Shown here: positions 21,576 through 33,887 of the stretch, piece after piece
Position numbering within the stretch: the stretch's first letter is position 1
Layout of the letters: every line of letters begins with the position of its first letter
Assembly (NCBI GenBank): GCA_003254925.1
Contig: QANZ01036432.1
Span: 1-64,000 of the forward strand
Direction: 5' to 3'
Origin: Chamaecrista fasciculata
Lineage: Eukaryota > Streptophyta > Magnoliopsida > Fabales > Fabaceae
Length of the DNA: 64,000 nt
Translations under genes and position numbers: made by a program
Notes under the pieces: generated by a model
Databases searched by the model: none
The model's input: only the letters and a program-made list of their open reading frames with translations
Told to the model about the DNA's origin: nothing

Positions 21576-23689
21576 TGTTGGAGACTATAGAGCGAGTGCA
21601 ACGGAAAAAGTGCAAAATTTAAATTTTTAACAAAAACCTATAATCTCCTCCATAGGATCCACTACATGTGTTTATACCAGCGAGACGAGATGTTTACCTA
21701 AATCAGACGGTGGCTTGAATTGCCGCGATTCCAAGAAGTCCACGGGCTCGTGTCCTTCCTCTTCCGGAGATCCACATGAACATTTTGGCAGATACCCAGG
21801 TGCTAGCCTCCAATCTCTTCTCCAAGAGATCTTGGAATTTCAAGAACACTTCTTGAAATCTCCAAGAACACAGTGGCTCACCAAGAAACAATTTCTTGGC
21901 CACACTCTCTAGGTTTTGGCGCCTCTGTTTTTCCCTCTCACACAACTCACCTCTTTCCCTAAGTTTTAGGGTTAGTTCAAAACTCTCCCTCTCACACTTA
22001 GTATAGGCGACTTTTTCACTATCATCCCACCTGGGATATGCGACTTCGGTGTGTATTTGTAGAGAGTCCCATTCCTAACTCATGAAAATAGGGAATTGAT
22101 AATTAGGAAATAGGGGTTCCCCAAATCTTAATTATAATATTACACTAATATTATAATTCAAAATTAAAAGGCAATTTAAATTTAAATTTCAAGATCAAAT
22201 CTTGAAAACTAAATCTTGAATGCCCAATTCCCATTGGTTGGAATGAGTCAGGAGGATTTGAATTCTTAATTAAAATATTACATTAATATCTTTATTTAAA
22301 ATTCAATATGCAATCTTGAAATCCAAAATGCAAGATCAAATGTTGCCCTTTGGATATCAATCATGCACCACCTCCTTTTGTATTTTTATAGGAATTTAGT
22401 AAATAAGATAACAATCCTAACTCTTAGGAAGTTATCATAATCTTATTAATCCTGAAATCAAAATCAAATCTTGAATTCAAATTTAAATCTTGAATTCAAA
22501 TTAACAAACTCACATTTTATTAATTAAAACAAGAATGAGGCGCCACCCTCATTGTTATCCTTTCAATATTAGAGAATTTAATAAATCAATAATCCCCTAA
22601 CTCTTAGGAGACTTAGCCAATTCATTATTCCCGAATATTTTAAATAACAATTCAATTGTAAATAAATTAATCAAATTAACTATTTAACAATTAATATATT
22701 TAAACTTGTCTAGCAAATCTAAATATTACAAATGTAGATTTTATTTAAGACAAGACTTCATGTCTTAAGACATTCAACTATGTCTTAAATTGTGTCACTA
22801 AAGTGACTCACGAATTAAACCCTAATTCGTGTCCCATTACAGTATCTTGATCCTGCTCATGTGTGACCCAACAGGCCTCACGTGAAGTTGGCAGCAAGCC
22901 ATCTCTATGACTCACAAGTCAAGAGCGGACTCTAACAAGCCATCACGACTACCCAAAACACGTGAGTTATCGCTTTAACATCAACGACTTAACCTTAGTA
23001 CCACCTTGTCATAATCCCTATTGTCACACGATATTTTGGTCATGGATAAGGCACGGGAAAGTCATCCTTAATCCAAACCATAACTTTCTCGATTCCTTGA
23101 GTTAGTCCCATTTCCCTGTGTGGCCACACATTCCTTGGATAGACTCATCGAGGGGCCCACTTAAATATCTCTCAACTTAATGAGGGACAAAATTCCTTCT
23201 TGGTCAACCACATTCCTCAGCACGGTAAACAACTAATCTCGTACCTAGCCTGTATGGCTACCCTGTTACGGGAAACATTGGACTAGGCCAAAAGTTCAGC
23301 ATCTACAACGCCGGAATAGTCAAGACCTCAAGTCTAAGGGCATCGTGATAGGTGTACAGGAGAGGCTAGCTCATGACTAAACCCATGCAGGACTCTCCGG
23401 GTTGGTCCAGCAATTTGTAACCTAGTACATAACTGCACCATGACTCTCGTGAAGCATCATATGTGTGTATCTCTATACACTGAAGTCATGCTGGATTAGT
23501 TCATTCACGTTCCCACGAGAATAATCGACAAAGGACAATTTAAAATAATTATCACATAATTAATCAAGGATTGTTATCACAGTAAACATGCTAATAATAT
23601 GATAACGACATAATCTATCATCCATAAAATTAATCAAACAATATGTCCATACATATAAAATGATTGGCCCTAGGGCACAATCTCCATCA
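21576..23689 (-). repeat. Copia B 3' LTR (2,114 bp)
   Basis: It runs TGTTGGAGACTATAGAGC to CATCA. It resembles the LTR at 31868 more than the one at 28825 over its whole length. Its TATA box is altered (minus strand TACAAATA at 22054-22061 instead of TATAAATA). Confidence 0.88.
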
Positions 23690-26531
23690 AACTCCCACTT
23701 GCACTAGGTACAATCATTAATCAAACTGTTCCTACACTAGGTACACTGATCAATGTGTCTGATCCCCATCGATGTTACATGACGTTCATGTACGACCCTA
23801 GCAAGAGGTTTCGTAAGAGGATCGGCAACATTATCCTCGCATGCTACTTTACATATCTTGACATCACCTCTGTCAACCATCTCAAGGTGATAACGTTTGA
23901 GTATATGTTTGGTCTTTTGATACCGCTGTTGGAAAATAGTGGGGATCAAATCCCACCTGGTGCCGTTCTTGTCTCCACAGCGTGACCACCAAGCGCACCT
24001 TAGACACTAGTTTTACGGTCTGCGTCTCCATGAGACCAACCCTATCACCGGGACCATATACTCAGCCTCTGTTGTAGAATCAGCAATCGTGCTCTGCTTG
24101 GAACTCTTCCAACTCACGCTGCCACCGTTCAGGAGAAACACGTATCCAGACTGCGATTTAAAATCATCTTGGTCGGTTTGAAAACTGACATCTGTGTAAC
24201 CAATTACACATAGCTCTTCATCAGTCCACCGTAAACCAAGAATTCATCCTTAGTCCTTCTCAAGTACTTAAGGATGTTTTTGACAGCGGTCCAATGATCC
24301 TCACCAGGGTCTTGTTGGAACCGGCTCGTCATGCTCAGGGCAAAGGACACATCTGGTCGAGTACACAACATGGCATACATGATGGATCCTATTGCCGAAG
24401 CATAAGGGATGCCACTCATGCGCCCTCGCTCATCAAGTGTCTTAGGACACTAATCCTTGCTCACGACTAAACCATGATTCATCGGTATGAATCCCTTCTT
24501 GGAATCCTGCATACTGAACCGTTTCAGTAACTTATCCAAGTATGTACTCTGACTTAATCCAAGAAGCCTTCGAGATCTATCTCTATAGATCTTGATGCCT
24601 AGAATGTAGGCAGCTTCTCCTAAGTCCTTCATCGAGAATGATTTTCCAACCAAGATTTCACAATCTCCAAGGTAGGGACATCATTTCCAATGAGCAATAT
24701 GTCATCGACATAAAGCACCAAGAAAACAATTGTGCTCCCACTAACCTTCTTGTAAACACAAGGCTCATCAGGGTTTTGCAAGAAGCCAAACTATTTGACT
24801 ACCTCATCAAAACGATGATTCCAACTCTGGGATGCTTGCTTCAATCCATAAATGGATCTATGAAGTTTGCACACCTTCTCTGGTTCCTCTGGACATACAA
24901 ACCCATCAAGTTGTGTCATGTACACATCTTCAGGCAGCCTTCCATTAAGGAATGTTGTTTTGACATCAATTTGCCATATCTCATAGTCATAATATGCGGC
25001 TATGGCAAGGAGGATCCAAATGGACTTGGCCATTGCAACTGGGGAAAACGTTTCATCATAGTCAATACCATGACGTTGAGTGAACCCCTTTGCAACTAGC
25101 CTGGCCTTAAAGACATTAATGTTGCCATCGATGTCGGTTTTCTCTTTGAAAACCCACTTGCACCCTACGGCTTTTACACCTTCAGGTGGATCGACTAAGG
25201 TCCATACCTTATTGTCGTACATGGATTGCATTTCTGCCTTCATGGCTTCAACCCATTTTTCTGAATTAGGACCCACAATAGCTTCTTGATAGGTGGTAGG
25301 CTCACCACGCTCCATGAGCAACACATCCTTGTTCTCAGTCATAAAAAATCCATATCTTTGAGGTTGAGAACGTGCTCTATCAGACCTTTGTGGTCCTTGT
25401 GCTACTAGAGGAGCTTCCACAACGTCTTGAGGCTCTTCTCTAGTTTTCGTCTGCGCCTCTAAAGTGTCTTTGTGGATCTTGAACCTCTTCAAATCTATCT
25501 TACTCCCATTGTTTCTTTTGGAGACAAAATCCTTTTCTAAAAAGAATCCATTTCTGACTACAAACACTTTGTTGTCAGATGGGTAGTTGACATAATACCC
25601 CCTTGTTTTCTTGGGGTATCCCACAAATAAACACTTTAGAGATTTGGGAGACAGTTTATGGTTAGGCTGTTGCTTAACATAAGCTTCACATCCCCAAACC
25701 TTGAGGTAAGACAAACTGGGCCTATTCCCAGTCCATATCTCATATGGTGTCTTCTCAACTGCCTTAGACGGAACACGGTTAAGTGTGAATGCAGCAGTTT
25801 CTAGAGCATGCCCCTAAAATGATGGCGGAAGATCAGCTTGACTCATCAAAGATTGGACCATATCTAATAAAGTCTGATTCCTCCTCTCAGAAACACCATT
25901 CCATTGTGGCAGGAGGGGTAAGTTGTGAGACTATCCCATAGCATCTAAGATGATCAATAAACTCTTGGCTCAAATACTCGCCTCCTCGATCGGATGGAAG
26001 GACTTTGATTTTCTTGCCAAGTTGGTTCTCTACTTCACTTTGAAATCTTTTGAACATTTCAAAAGACTCTGACTTGTGCTTCATTAGGTAGGAATAGCCA
26101 AACCTACTGAAGTCATCAGTGAACGTAATGAAGTATGAGTAACCACCCCTAGCTCGAGTACTCATGGGTCCACATACATCACTATGTATGATTCCCAATA
26201 GGTTAGGTGCTCTCTAACTGTGGCCAGTGAAGGACGCCTTTGTCATCTTACCAAGTAAACAAGATTCGCAAGCACCATATGATTCAAAATCAAATGAGCT
26301 TAGAAGTCCATCTTTATGGACCTTCTCTAGGCGTTTCTCATTTATATGGTCCAAACGACAATGCCAGAGGTACGTAGGATTTTTTTCGTTAATCTTAATC
26401 CTTTTGGTATCAACGTCATAGATATTGTTATCGTGTTGTCGTTCTAATTTTAAGACGTAATGATTATCTCGCAAATCACCATAAGCAAATAAAACATCGT
26501 CTTTATAAATGGAACACCTTCCATTTGCCAT
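23690..26531 (-). pseudogene. Copia pol in the B complex
   Basis: In reading order: the GAG-pre-integrase zinc-binding part (26531-26214, WHCRLDHINEKR and CESCL), the integrase core (26198-25887, HSDVCGP and SDRGGEY, then a frameshift at PPATMEW), and a continuous frame of 307 codons (25714-24791) covering the integrase tail and reverse transcriptase N-terminus (FKARLVAKGFTQRHGIDYDE, QIDVKTTFLNG). The reverse transcriptase C-terminal part (24653-24450) and a relic (24419-24204, SGIPYASAIGSIMYAMLC) come next, and then the RNase H end (23949-23737, DPLTKPL). The RNase H Asp (GYTDVS, about 24185) is kept here, unlike in copia A. A foreign 135-bp segment at 23920-24054 has replaced part of RNase H. 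Confidence 0.85.
23920..24054. other. Foreign patch inside copia RNase H
   Basis: Copia A and this copy match up to about 23919 and again from ATATACTCAGCC at 24055. In between, 135 bp here share nothing with the 145 bp in copia A (19221-19365). The patch begins ATACCGCTGTTGGAAAATAG, which looks like a primer-binding site edge (GATACCAC) followed by an LTR start (TGTTGG). The motif DNSGAIA of RNase H is lost. Confidence 0.65.
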
Positions 26532-27297
26532 TTACACATGTAAAACCTTCCTTATCCAAATAAGAAAGGGAAATAATGTTTGAACTCAATGAAGGTACAT
26601 AATAACAATTATTCAAAATAAAAATAAACCCAGAGGGCAAAACAAGCTCGTATGTTCCCACAGCAACAGCAGAAACTCTTGCTCCATTGCCCACACGTAG
26701 GTCCACCTCGCTTCTGTCCAGCTTTATACTTTCTCTAAGACCCCTCACATTTGTGCAAATGTGAGAACCACATGCTGTATCTGATACCCAAGTGGTTAAA
26801 GTAGAAAGGTGAACGTCTATAACGAAGATACCAGAAGTAGAGACCTCACCGCTCTTCTTCTTCTTTTGATCTTCCAAATACAATTTGCAATTCCTTTTCC
26901 AATGTCCAGACATTTGGCAGAAAAAGCAGATTGCATCTTTTGAGGGCTTTGACTTCTTGGCAGGTTTTGGGTTAGGCTTGTCCCCTGGCTTGGCCTCACC
27001 AACCGGCGCTTTACCCTTCCTATTTCTTTGCCCTTCCCCTTTCCCTTGGTTTTCCTGAACCATCAAGCAAGCAACGTCCACAGAGTCAGTGAAGTGCTTC
27101 TCATAAGCAGTTCTTTGTGCTCTTGGACCATCGTTGGCAGGCTCTTCAGGGGAAGGGTTTTCTAGGACATGAAGCTTCCTTTCTTGGGTGAGAACAATTC
27201 TCAAATTACGAAACCAGTCAAGGAAGTTCGTCCCATTTAACTTATCCTTCTCAAGGATAGATCGCAGTGATAACGCTGAACTTATATTTTTTGCCAT
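26503..27297 (-). pseudogene. Copia gag-protease in the B complex
   Basis: The likely start is the ATG at 27297 (MAKNISSALSLRS), matching copia A gag at 35310. The frame carries the gag N-terminus, a zinc knuckle (CFFCQMSGHWKRNC) and the protease active site region (WVSDTACGSHICTN, DTACG for the usual DSGCS-like box). Compared with copia A, an in-frame stretch of about 170 codons of gag is deleted between DVACLM and VQENQGK, removing most of the capsid-forming part. A frameshift near 26510 separates it from the next domain. It is inactive. Confidence 0.82.
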
Positions 27298-28810
27298 TGA
27301 TTCTACAACTAAGATATGAAAGTTAATTAGCAAAAAGGTCCACCATTTTATAAAACCCAGCAAAATTATTATTAGTGGCTAAGATCCATATTTCACCAAA
27401 GTTTACCGTCGCATGGGCGATCCTGCAAGCTTAGGTTATTTAGGTAGGTAACTCTTTACCAATCACATCACATGTGACTCTTAGATCTTTATGGGACTGT
27501 ATCATCGTATGATACTTATTATGGCATGTTTATCCCATCTAATGCCTTGAGGTCCAAATCCGATTTGATAACCCCATTAAGTCACACAATAAAACTTGTG
27601 AATGGCCAGGCTTAAAACAACGAGGCGAAAGGCCAATCCTATATCATCAAGGCCCACTAAACACGTGTAGCTTGGCCTATCACTGCATCCAATAAACCAA
27701 GATTTCAATAAGGCATTGCGTTGAATCTTCCATTCACCCGTGTCTCCTCAAGATAAAAGTAGATACGTGTAGCTTGGGCTATCACCGCTCCACAATGATC
27801 AAGATTTTAATAGGGTGTTTTATTGATGGCATTAAAACTTAAGATTTTATAAGGGTTCAATTTTAAGGTTCCATTTTTGGTTCAATTTTAAATCCAATTT
27901 TAAAATTAAATGAGTGTGCCAAGTGTTTGTCCCCATGTATCATATACATATAAACACATGCACGAATTTTGTATCTCATACAAAATCCTACCCTCGTATC
28001 GTATACGTGGTTGTGCGTAAAATATAAAATTGGCATGTTAAAAACGCGACCCCTAATCATGCATCTAGCACCAATTTGCATCAAATACAAATAATCTAAA
28101 TGCATAAAAATAACCGTGCTTAGATATGGCTCATCTACCCTAAATTCCCTCTAGCCATTGAGAGAATCTTTCTAAAAGAAAAAAAGAATATGACATTGGG
28201 AAACCTGATTTTAACATATGAGGCGAGTGAGATGAGAAAAGAAATTTTACATTCAGAATTTAGGGAGACGACACGCAGGCCGTATTTACCAAAATAAGAC
28301 CTAGAGCCATATCTAACACCATACTCATATATGAACACTTCATATATATATATATATGTACATGACATTAACATACAACAAACAAAAACGATTTTTGATT
28401 GTGTTCAATTAGGGTTTGTGCAATTAACATGCCTTTCTTGAAAAATTAAGTCTTGCATCAATAATTCAAGAATTCAAGAATCACATTCAAGAATTCGAAT
28501 TTATTGACCCAAAAATTATAAATTCATAATCTATAATTTTCGGCCACCTTCCAATATTATAATCAAAACAATTTTAATTAAAATATATATAAGGTTTCGA
28601 CAAAGACCTAAATTTCATGAAAATTTTTATTAATCAATCAAATTGATTACCTTATGTATCAAATACATAAATTTGCACCGTTCTTTAGATTAGGTTCAAA
28701 AACGTGTGGGGGATTTTCTCAAGATTAAAGCATACTGAATGAAAAACAGAAAACATACAATCATACATCACATGTACATCCACAAAACTAGTATAGACAC
28801 AAATTAGCGT
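27298..28810 (-). other. Copia leader (untranslated) of the B complex
   Basis: This is a 1.5-kb non-coding leader between the primer-binding site and gag. It contains two imperfect copies of a motif with CGTGTAGCTTGG and CTATCAC (about 27664 and 27762) and a TA repeat (about 28341-28358). The equivalent leader of copia A is at 35311-36733. Confidence 0.65.
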
Positions 28811-28823
28811 GGCTCTGATACCA
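28811..28823 (-). promoter_or_regulatory. Primer-binding site for initiator tRNA-Met (middle)
   Basis: The minus strand reads TGGTATCAGAGCC one base after the LTR end (CCAACA, then G). It is the standard copia primer-binding site. Confidence 0.9.
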
Positions 28824-28824
28824 C

Positions 28825-31023
28825 TGTTGGGAAATTATAGAGCGAGCGCAGCGAAAAAGAGGTAAAAATTAAAAAATTTTACATAGCCCTATAATTTCCT
28901 TCCAGGATCCACTAATTGTATTTATACTAGAAAAGGAAAGATGTATACCTAATCATTCGGTAGCTTTAAACTCACGAATCCAAGAAGCCCACAAACTCTT
29001 GTTCTTCCTCTGCCGGTGATCCACACGAACAGTTTGGCAGATACCCAGGTGCTAGCCTCCAAACTCTTCTCCAAGAGAATGCGGGAACCCAATCTACGAA
29101 TCTTGAGTTTCCAAGAACGGTTCTTGAAAACTCTAAGGAAGTGGCGCACAAAATCTCACACACAACTCAAGCCCTAAACTTTTTAGGGTTAGGTCGACTT
29201 TCTCCCTCTCTAGGGTTAAGTCGAAATTCTCACTTTCTCTCTCTAGGAAAGTCGAGTGTCAGTCTCTCTAGGCTAGGCGAATTTTATATCTCACACACCT
29301 AGGAAAGTCGACTTGTGTGTGTTTATATAGAGTCTCATTCCTAACTCATGAAAATAGGGAATTATAATAAAGAAAATAGATTCCCCAAATCTTTATTATA
29401 ATATTACACTAATATTATAATTCAAAATTAAAAGGCAATTTAAATTTAAATTTCAAAATCAAATCTTGAAAACTAAATCTTGAATGCCCAATTCCTATTG
29501 GTTGGAATGAGTCAGGAGGATTTGAATTCTTAATTAAAATATTACATTAATATCTTAATTTGAAATTCTAAATGCATTCTTTAAATTTAAAATACAATCT
29601 TGAAATCCAAAATGCAAGATCAAATCTTGCACTTGGATATCAATTATGCGCCATCCTCCATCTATATATATAGGAATTTAATAATTAAAATAACAATCAT
29701 AAATCTTAGGAAGTTATAACCAACTTATTAATTTCACTAACAAATTGAATTAAAATATTACCCTATTATCTTAATTCAAATTTGAATCTTGAAATCAAAA
29801 TCAAATCTTGAATTCAAATTCAAATCTTGATTTAAATTAACAAAATATTTCTATTAATTAAAATCAAGAAAGGGGCGCCACCCTCTCTCTCTTGTTATCC
29901 AATATTAAAGAATTTAATAAATCAATAATCCCCTAACTTTTAGGAAGCTTATTCAATTTATTATTCCTTAATATTTGAAACAAGAATTCAATTGTAAATA
30001 GATTAATCAAATTAACTATTTAACAATTAATATATTTAAACTTGTCCAACAAATTTAAATATCACAAATGTAGATTTTATTTAAGACAAGACTTCATGTC
30101 CCAGACATTCAACTATGTCTTAAATTGTGTCATTAAAGTGACTCACGAATTAAACCCTAATTCGTGTCACATTACAGTATCTTGATCCTGCTCATGTGTG
30201 ACCCAACAGGCCTCACGTGAAGTTGGTAGCAAGCCATCTCTATGACTCACAAGTCGAGAGCGGACTCTAGCAAACCATCACGACTACCCAAAACACATGA
30301 GTTATCGCTTTAACATCAACGACTTAACCTTAGTACCACCTTGTCTCAATCCCTATTGTCACACGATATTTTGGTCATGGATAAGGCACGGGAAAGTCAT
30401 CCTTAATCCAAACCATAACTTTCTCGATTCCTTGAGTTAGTCCCATTACCCTGTGTGGCCACACATTCCTTAGACAGACTCATCGAGGGCGCCAGTTAAA
30501 TATCTCTCATCTTAATGAAGGACAAAATTCCTTCTTGGTCAACCAATTTCCTCAGCACGGTAAACAACCAAACCCGTACCTAGCCTGTATGGCTACCCTG
30601 TTACGGGCAACGTTGGACTAGGCCAAAGTTTGACATCTACAACGCCGGAATAGTCAAGACCTCAAGTCTAAGGGCATCGTGGCAGGTGTACAGGAGAGGC
30701 TAGCTCATGACTAAACTCATGCAGGACTCTCCGGGTCGGTCCAGCAACTTGTAACCCTTTACATAATTGCACCATGACTCTCATGAAGCATCACATGCGT
30801 GTATCTCTATACACCGAAGTCATGCTAGTCTTAGTTCATTCACATTCCCACATGAATAATCGACCAGGGACATTTTAGAATAATTATTTCATAATTAATC
30901 AAGGATTGTTATCACAGTAAAAATGCTAATAATATGATAACGACATAATTTATCATCCATAAATTAATCAAACAATATGTTCAAAATATTAAAATGATTG
31001 GCCCTAGGGGACAATCTCCATCA
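28825..31023 (-). repeat. Middle copia LTR of the B complex (2,199 bp)
   Basis: It starts TGTTGGGAAATTATAGAGCG and ends CATCA. It has a primer-binding site on its left, so it is a 5' LTR on the minus strand. Its right flank is not host DNA but the leader of another copy, broken at TTTTGTACCTCATAC (compare CGAATTTTGTATCTCATAC at 27963). It differs in many places from the two outer LTRs. Confidence 0.82.
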
Positions 31024-31853
31024 TTTTGTACCTCATACAAAATCCTACGCTCGTATCGTATATGTGGTTGTGCGTAAAATATAAAATTGGCATGTTAAAA
31101 ACGCGACCCCTAATCATGCATCTAGCGCCATTTGCATCACATACAAAACTAAATGCATACCATGACCGTGTTTGGATATGACTCATCTACCCTAAATTCC
31201 CTCAAGCCAATGAGAGAATTTTCTAAAAAAAAAAAGAAAAATTACACTTGGAAACCTCATTTGAACATATGAGGGGAGTGAGATGAGAAAAGAAATTTTA
31301 CATTCAGAATTCAGGGAGACGACACGCAGGCCGTATTTACCAAAATAAGACCTAGAACCATATCCAACACCACACTCAAACATACATGAACAATTCACAT
31401 ATATATATATATACACGGCATCGACAACACCAAAAACATTTTTTTTTATTGTGTTCAATTAGGGTTTGTGCAATTTAACATGCCTTCTTGAAAAATAAGT
31501 CTTGCACCAATAATTCAAGATTTCAAGAATCATATTCAAGAAATCGAATTATTGGCCCAAAATTTATAAATTCATAATTTATAATTTTCGGCCACCCCAC
31601 AATATCATGATCAAAACAATTTTCATTAAAATACACATAGGGTTTCGAGAAAGACCTAAAGTTGCAAGAAAATTTTTAAATCAATCAAATTAATTTCCTT
31701 ATGTATCAAATACATAAAATTGCACCATTTAAGATTAGGTTAAACGTGTGGTGGAAAAACGCAAGATTTGAGCAAACCGAACGAATAGCGGTAAACACAT
31801 AAACATACATCACATGTATATTCACAAAACAAGCATAAACACCAAGATAGCGT
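31024..31853 (-). other. Partial copia leader between two LTRs
   Basis: It is homologous to 27968-28810 and to about 35954-36733. It ends on the left exactly at the middle LTR. No gene is present. It contains a short TA run (about 31400). Confidence 0.75.
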
Positions 31854-31866
31854 GGCTCTGATACCA
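31854..31866 (-). promoter_or_regulatory. Primer-binding site for initiator tRNA-Met (copia B)
   Basis: The minus strand reads TGGTATCAGAGCC, one base from the LTR. Confidence 0.9.
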
Positions 31867-31867
31867 C

Positions 31868-33882
31868 TGTTGGAGATTATAGAGCGAGCGCAGCGGAAAA
31901 AAAGCGCAAAATCAAAATTTCTAACAAAAACCTATAATCTCCTCCATATGATCCACTACATGTGTTTATACCAGCGAGAGGAGATGTTAACCTAAATCAG
32001 ATGATGGCTTGAATTGCCGCGATTCCAAGAAGTCCACGGGCTCGTGTCCTTCCTCTCCCGGTGATCCACACGAACAGTTTGGCAAATACCCAGGTGCTAT
32101 CCTCCAATATCTTCACCAAGAGATCTTGCGACCCGATCTACAATCTTGGAATTTCAAGAACACTTCTTGAAATCTCCAAGAACACAAAGTGGCGCATCAA
32201 GAAACAATTTCTTGGCCACATTCTCTAGGTTTTGGTGCCTCTCTTTTTCCCTCTCACACAACTCACCTCTTTCCCTAAGTTTTAGGGTTAGTTCAAAACT
32301 CTCCCTCTCACACTTAGTATAGGCGACTTTTTCACTATCATCCCACCTGGGATATGCGACTTCTGTGTGTATTTATAGAGAGTCCCATTCCTAACTGATA
32401 AAAATAGGGAATTGATAATCAGGAAATGTGGGTTCCCCAAATCTTAATTATAATATTACACTAATATTATAATTCAAAATTAAAAGGAAATTTAAATTTA
32501 AATTTCAAGATCAAATCTTGAAAACTAAATCTAGAATGCCCAATTCCCATTGGTTGGAATGAGTCAGGAGGATTTGAATTCTTAATTAAAATATTACATT
32601 AATATCTTTATTTAAAATTCAAAATGCAATCTTGAAATCCAAAATGCAAGATCAAATCTTGCCCTTTGGATATCAATCATGAGCCACCTCCTTTTGTAGT
32701 TTTATAGGAATTTAGTAAGAAAGATAACAATCCTAGATCTTAGGAAGTTAGCCAATTCATTATTAGAGAATTTAATAAATCAATAATCCCCTAACTCTTG
32801 GGAGACTTAGCCAATTCATTATTCCCTAATATTTTAAATAACAATTCAATTGTAAATAGATTAATCAAATTAACTATTTAACAATTAATATATTTAAACT
32901 TGTCTAACAAATTTAAATATCACAAATGTAGATTTTATTTAAGACAAGACTTCATGTCCTAAGACATTTAACTATGTCTTAAATTGTGTCACTAAAGTGA
33001 CTCACGAATTCAACCCTAATTTGTGTCCCATTACAGTATCTTGATCCTGCTCATGTGTGACCCAGCAGGCCTCACGTGACGTTGGCAGCAAGCCATCTCT
33101 ATGACTCACAAGTTGAGGGCGGACTCTAGCAAGCCATCACGACTACCCAAAACATGTGAGTTATCGCTTCAACATCAATGACTTAACCTTAGTACCAACT
33201 TGTCACAATCCCTATTGTCACACGATATTTTGGTCATGGATAAGGCACGGGAAAGTCATCCTTAATCCAAACAATAACTTTCTTGATTCCTTGAGTTAGT
33301 CCCATTTCCCTGTGTGGCCACACATTCCTTGGACAGACTCATCGAGGGGCCCAGTTAAAGATCTCTCAACTTAATGAGGGACAAAATTCCTTCTTGGTCA
33401 ACCACATTCCTCAGCACGATAAACAACTAAACCCGTACCTAGCCTGTATGGCTACCCTGTTACGGGCAACGGTGGACTAGGCTAAAGTTCAGCATCTACA
33501 ACGCCGGAATAGTCAAGACCTCAGGTCTAAGGGCATCGTGACAGGGGTACAGGAGATGCTAGCTCATGACTAAACCCATGTAGGACTCTCCGGGTCAGTC
33601 CAGCAATTTGTAACCCATTACATAACTGCACCATAACTCTCGTGAAGCATCATATGCGTGTATCTCTATACACCGAAGTCATGCTGGTCTTAGTTCATTC
33701 ACGTGCCCACAAGAATAATCGACCAAGGACAATTTAGAATAATTATCACATAATTAATCAAGGATTGTTATCACAGTAAATATGCTAATAATATGATAAC
33801 GACATAATTTATCATCCATAAATTAATCAAACAATATGTCCATACATATAAAATGATTGGCCCTAGGGCACAATCTCCATCA
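31868..33882 (-). repeat. Copia B 5' LTR (2,015 bp)
   Basis: It runs TGTTGGAGATTATAGAGC to CATCA, followed by the target duplication GTAAA. A TATA box (minus TATAAATA) is at 32370-32377. Confidence 0.88.
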
Positions 33883-33887
33883 GTAAA

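Larger units (their letters stand above)
21576..33882 (-). mobile_element. Copia B complex: three LTRs and two primer-binding sites
   Basis: The outer LTRs (21576-23689 and 31868-33882) are flanked by a perfect GTAAA target duplication and share details such as GAGATTATAGAGCGAG starts. Between them are a copia internal region (23690-28824), a middle LTR (28825-31023) with its own primer-binding site, and a leader fragment (31024-31867) that leads to the second primer-binding site. A simple element has one internal region and two LTRs. I infer that a sister element inserted in the leader of B and that recombination then removed one set of internal sequence. Confidence 0.8.

Noticed and set aside
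28341..28358. TA run as a possible promoter
   Set aside because: It lies in the copia leader and is a simple repeat; no evidence of transcription start.
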